A stretch of DNA of 40,015 nt. Origin: an uncultured Bacteroidota bacterium (GTDB lineage: Bacteria; Bacteroidota; Bacteroidia; NS11-12g; UBA9320). The stretch lies in contig CAJXIQ010000005.1 in the NCBI GenBank assembly GCA_913054375.1, forward strand, positions 1 through 40,015, in the 5' to 3' direction. The stretch's first letter is position 1. Every line of letters begins with the position of its first letter. The notes under the pieces are model-generated. The model ran no database searches. It was not told the origin of the DNA and saw only the letters and a program-made list of their open reading frames with translations. This document shows, piece after piece, positions 36,190 to 40,015 of the stretch. Position numbers and translations under genes: made by a program.

Positions 36190-37421
36190 GCTTACAACTA
36201 GTAGAATCTTTCTCAGAATTCAAAGAATTCAAAAACATAGACAGAGCCACCATGATGAGGGTTCTAGAAGATGTATTTAGAACCATGATTAGAAGAAAAT
36301 ATGGTTCAGATGACAACTTTGATGTGATTGTAAACACAGATAATGGTGACCTAGAAATTTATAGAAACAGAGAAATTGTAGATATAGGTGAAGTAGAAGA
36401 TCCAAACAAAGAATTAAATATAGAGGAAGCTAAAAAGCTTGAAGAAGACTACGAAATAGGAGAAGAAGCTATTGAAGAAATAGATATGGCTTCGTTTGGT
36501 CGTAGAACAATTCTAACCGCTCGCCAAACGCTTCTAAGTAAAGTACTCGAGTTAGAAAAAGACGAGTTCTACAAACTCTACAAAGATCGCTCTGGTGAGA
36601 TTGTTACCGGTGAAGTTTACCAAATCTGGAAGAATGAGATCATGATTTTGGATGATGAAGGTAACGAGCTAATTCTTCCAAAACGCGAAATGATTCCACG
36701 TGATTTCTTCAAAAAAGGAGATTCAGTACGAGCAGTCGTTTTGCGTGTAGAAATGTACAACTCTAATCCAAAAGTAATTTTGTCTAGAACAGCTCCAGAA
36801 TTCTTGGAGAGATTGTTTGAACTAGAAGTACCCGAAATACTAGACGGTCTTATTACGGTGAAGAAAATAGTACGTGAGCCAGGAGAACGAGCAAAAGTAG
36901 CTGTAGAAAGTTATGATGACCGCGTAGACCCTGTTGGGGCTTGTGTAGGCATGAAAGGGAGCCGTATCCACGGTATAGTGCGTGAGTTGAAAAACGAAAA
37001 CATTGATGTTATCAACTTCACTTCTAACATACAATTGCTCATACAGCGTAGTTTAAGCCCTGCTAAAGTATCTTCTATAGCGCTCAACGATAGCGAGGGG
37101 AAAGCAGACGTATTTTTACCCGCAGATCAAGTATCTCTTGCTATTGGTAAGGGAGGCCACAATATTAAATTGGCTGGTAAACTAGTGGGCTACACTATAG
37201 ATGTATACCGTGAAACAAACGAAGACGAGGATATGGACGTAGACTTGGGTGAATTTGCAGACGAAATAGATTCATGGATAATTGATGAATTAAAAAATAT
37301 CGGTTTGGATACCGCTAAAAGTGTACTAGATATGGGCACTGAAGACCTCATATCACGTACAGAGTTAGAACAAGAGACAATAGAGGAAATTAAGAAAATA
37401 CTAGAGGCGGAATTTGATTAA
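36186..37421 (+). CDS. nusA: Transcription termination/antitermination factor NusA
   Basis: VFRTMIRRKYGSDDNFDVIVN, S1 and KH domains (DPVGACVGMKGSRIHGIVRELKNENIDVINF; LAIGKGGHNIKLAGKLVGYTIDV). Confidence 0.96.
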   Translation: MSLQLVESFSEFKEFKNIDRATMMRVLEDVFRTMIRRKYGSDDNFDVIVNTDNGDLEIYRNREIVDIGEVEDPNKELNIEEAKKLEEDYEIGEEAIEEIDMASFGRRTILTARQTLLSKVLELEKDEFYKLYKDRSGEIVTGEVYQIWKNEIMILDDEGNELILPKREMIPRDFFKKGDSVRAVVLRVEMYNSNPKVILSRTAPEFLERLFELEVPEILDGLITVKKIVREPGERAKVAVESYDDRVDPVGACVGMKGSRIHGIVRELKNENIDVINFTSNIQLLIQRSLSPAKVSSIALNDSEGKADVFLPADQVSLAIGKGGHNIKLAGKLVGYTIDVYRETNEDEDMDVDLGEFADEIDSWIIDELKNIGLDTAKSVLDMGTEDLISRTELEQETIEEIKKILEAEFD

Positions 37422-37471
37422 TATTACTTTAAAGACTTAAAGTACTATTTTCGAACACTGCTTAGCAATAG

Positions 37472-40015
37472 ATGGCTGACAAGAAAAAGACATACAGAAT
37501 AAACAAGGTAGCAACTGAGTTCAACGTAAGTTGGAAAACTATTGTAGAACACCTGAACGAAAAAGGGTTTGAGGTAGAATCCAAAATATCGGCCAAACTC
37601 GATGAAGCTATGTATCAGAATTTGCTTGGTTTTTATCAGAAAGATAAGCAGGCAAAAGAAGAATCTCAGCAACTTGAAATAAACATCCGTAAGGATGCAA
37701 AAACACACGAAATAAAGGAAGTTCAGAAACCTGAGCCTCCAGCTCCTGAGTTCAAACCAGAGTCTACCATCTTTATTAAAGACACTACACTTGGTTCGAA
37801 AACAGAGAAAGAAGAAACATCTGAACCTGCTACTTCTCAAAAGGTTGAGGAACCAACAACCCCAGAACCAGTGGCTGAAGAGCCTGCTAAACCAGAACCA
37901 AAGGTAGAAGTAGAAAAAGTACCTGATGTAGAACAACCGAAAGCTGTAGAAAAGCCAAAAGATGTAAAGGTAAAGCCAGCCAGCAACGATGAAGATACTG
38001 GAAATCTTACTGTGCTCGGAAAAATCTCAATAGAGAAACCTGCACCAAAGAAAAAAACTGAAAAACCTGTTGCGAAGAAAAAAGTAGCAGCTGAGCCAAA
38101 GGAAACCTTAGCGGTCACCACAGAAGAAAGTAGTACAGAAGAAGAAGCTTCAGAAAATGTAAATACAGAATACAAAAAACTGGAAGGAACTACTGTACTA
38201 GGTAAAATAACAATAAAGCCACCTGTAAAACGCACGAAAAAGGACAAAGACGAGCCAAAGAAAAAACGTAAACGTATAAAAGGAGAGAAGGTAACTGCTG
38301 AGAAACTAAGAACGGAGCGAAACAGCGGAAGAGCTAAGCCTGGAGAGAAGCCTGTCGTATCTCAAAAAGAAATACAAGATAAAATAAAGAAAACACTTTC
38401 TAGGATGTCTTCTGGCAAACAAGCACCATCACACGGTGGCAAAGTGCGTCAAAAAGCCCGTAAGTTTAGGCGACAAGAGCATAAGAAGAAGTGGGAAGAA
38501 AAACAGTTACAAGACATTGAAGAAAGCAAAATATTAGACGTTACAGAATTTGTAACGGCCAATGACCTTGCTAATATGATGGATGTGAACGTGAACGAAA
38601 TTATCGGCGCATGTTTTTCCCTTGGTCTAATGGTATCTATAAATCAGCGACTCGATGCTGAGACGATACAGATAGTAGCAGAGGAGTTTGAATACGAAGT
38701 AAATTTTGTAGATGCTGACGAAACTATAGAAATAGAAGAAGAAGACGATAAAGAAGACGATTTATTGCCACGTCACCCTATTGTTACCGTAATGGGTCAC
38801 GTAGATCACGGTAAAACATCTTTACTGGATCACATACGTAGCGCAAACGTAATAGCCGGTGAAGCAGGTGGAATAACGCAACACGTTGCCTCATATGAGG
38901 TGCAGCTTTCAAACGGAAACAAAATGACCTTCATCGATACGCCAGGTCACGAAGCTTTTACAGCTATGCGTGCTAGGGGTGCTCAGGTTACAGATATTGC
39001 TATAATTGTGATAGCTGCAGATGACGTGGTTATGCCGCAGACAAAAGAGGCTATCAGTCACGCTCAAGCAGCAGATGTTCCTATTGTTTTTGCAATCAAT
39101 AAAATAGACAAAGACGGTGCTAACCCAGATAGAGTTAGAGAATCCCTCTCTGCAATGAATATTCTTGTAGAAGAGTGGGGCGGTAAGTTCCAGTGCCAAG
39201 AAATATCTGCGAAAAATGGCGTCAACATAGAGGAACTGCTTGAAAAAGTAAGTCTTGAAGCAGAATTATTAGAACTCAAAGCAAATCCTAACAAAAATGC
39301 AAAAGGAGCAGTACTAGAGGCGAAAATAGAAAAAGGTAGAGGCGTTGTAGCATCTATGCTTGTAAGCGAAGGTACATTGCAAATAGGTGATGCACTTATA
39401 GCAGGGCAGCACTATGCTAGAGTAAAAGCAATGTTCAACGAACGTGGTAAGGCTATGAAAGAAGCAGGTCCTGGTTCGCCAGTATCTATTCTTGGTTTCT
39501 CTGCAGCACCAGCAGCAGGTGAAACATTCCAAGTACTTACAGATGAATCTCAGGCTAAGGAAATAGCCAATAGGAGAGAGCAGCTGCAAAGAGAGCAATC
39601 CATACGTACTACTTCTATGCTTACACTTGACACAATTGGCAAGCGTTTAGCTATTGGGAATTTCCAAGAATTAAAACTAATAATAAAAGCCGACGTAGAT
39701 GGTAGTAGTGAAGCTCTTTCTGATTCATTGCTAAGACTTTCTACCGAAGAAATAGAAGTAAAGATTATACAAAAATCTGTTGGACCGATCACTGATAATG
39801 ATGTGCTTCTTGCAAAGGCATCTGACGCAGTTGTCATTGGTTTCCAAGTAAGACCCATGCCTAGTGCCAAGAAATTAGCTGAAAGTGAAGGGGTAGAGAT
39901 AAAACAATACAGTATTATATACCAAGCCATAGAAGAAATAAAAGCTGCTATGGAAGGGATGCTCACACCAGATGTCAAAGAAGAGATCACCGGTACTGCT
40001 GAAGTACGTGAGGTC
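37472..40015 (+). CDS. infB: Translation initiation factor IF-2 (3'-truncated by window; absent from the supplied ORF track)
   Basis: [36 protein letters not shown]-terminus; [49 protein letters not shown]. Exactly 848 codons with no stop before the window end. Confidence 0.97.
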   Translation, partial: MADKKKTYRINKVATEFNVSWKTIVEHLNEKGFEVESKISAKLDEAMYQNLLGFYQKDKQAKEESQQLEINIRKDAKTHEIKEVQKPEPPAPEFKPESTIFIKDTTLGSKTEKEETSEPATSQKVEEPTTPEPVAEEPAKPEPKVEVEKVPDVEQPKAVEKPKDVKVKPASNDEDTGNLTVLGKISIEKPAPKKKTEKPVAKKKVAAEPKETLAVTTEESSTEEEASENVNTEYKKLEGTTVLGKITIKPPVKRTKKDKDEPKKKRKRIKGEKVTAEKLRTERNSGRAKPGEKPVVSQKEIQDKIKKTLSRMSSGKQAPSHGGKVRQKARKFRRQEHKKKWEEKQLQDIEESKILDVTEFVTANDLANMMDVNVNEIIGACFSLGLMVSINQRLDAETIQIVAEEFEYEVNFVDADETIEIEEEDDKEDDLLPRHPIVTVMGHVDHGKTSLLDHIRSANVIAGEAGGITQHVASYEVQLSNGNKMTFIDTPGHEAFTAMRARGAQVTDIAIIVIAADDVVMPQTKEAISHAQAADVPIVFAINKIDKDGANPDRVRESLSAMNILVEEWGGKFQCQEISAKNGVNIEELLEKVSLEAELLELKANPNKNAKGAVLEAKIEKGRGVVASMLVSEGTLQIGDALIAGQHYARVKAMFNERGKAMKEAGPGSPVSILGFSAAPAAGETFQVLTDESQAKEIANRREQLQREQSIRTTSMLTLDTIGKRLAIGNFQELKLIIKADVDGSSEALSDSLLRLSTEEIEVKIIQKSVGPITDNDVLLAKASDAVVIGFQVRPMPSAKKLAESEGVEIKQYSIIYQAIEEIKAAMEGMLTPDVKEEITGTAEVREV

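Noticed and set aside
37445-38247. Two minus-strand ORFs (163 and 136 aa) rich in Phe/Ser/Leu
   Set aside because: Antisense shadow of the Lys/Glu-rich IF-2 N-terminus; the + strand infB frame is clearly coding.
1-40015. Search for CRISPR arrays, transposases, integrases, phage genes, toxin-antitoxin or defence systems
   Set aside because: No direct-repeat arrays and no coding region with such signatures; the window is densely packed with conserved chromosomal genes.

Overview
This window is from a Bacteroidota genome. The support is Gld and PorE-like type IX secretion/gliding genes, Por-type C-terminal sorting domains, GSIII glutamine synthetase, HscA, and TAnnTTTG promoter boxes. Most of it is conserved chromosomal gene content: gldA-gldF-gldG, tyrS, polA, lpxH-like, prfA, glnN (GSIII), purM, rlmN, hscA, an MltD-like transglycosylase, rlmB/trmH, a DUF2723 membrane protein, and rimP-nusA-infB. 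infB runs off the right edge and is missing from the supplied ORF track because it has no stop in the window. I saw no rRNA, tRNA, CRISPR array, transposase or prophage. The two best leads follow. (1) The PorE-like TPR/beta-propeller/OmpA lipoprotein (20757..23354) carries an extra ~200 aa after its OmpA domain. This extension reads as a retropepsin-like aspartic protease fold in which the catalytic DTG is replaced by NGE at the same spacing, suggesting a pseudo-protease fused to a T9SS envelope component. (2) An intrinsic-terminator-like hairpin with a U-tract lies between a promoter and the first codon of rimP-nusA-infB, suggesting an attenuated leader. Secondary leads are apparently leaderless promoters at rlmN and hscA, a five-gene gldAFG/PagL-like/GIN-domain unit, and a heme-like CX5CH motif in a T9SS-sorted protein. 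All family calls come from reading motifs by eye; no database search was run.
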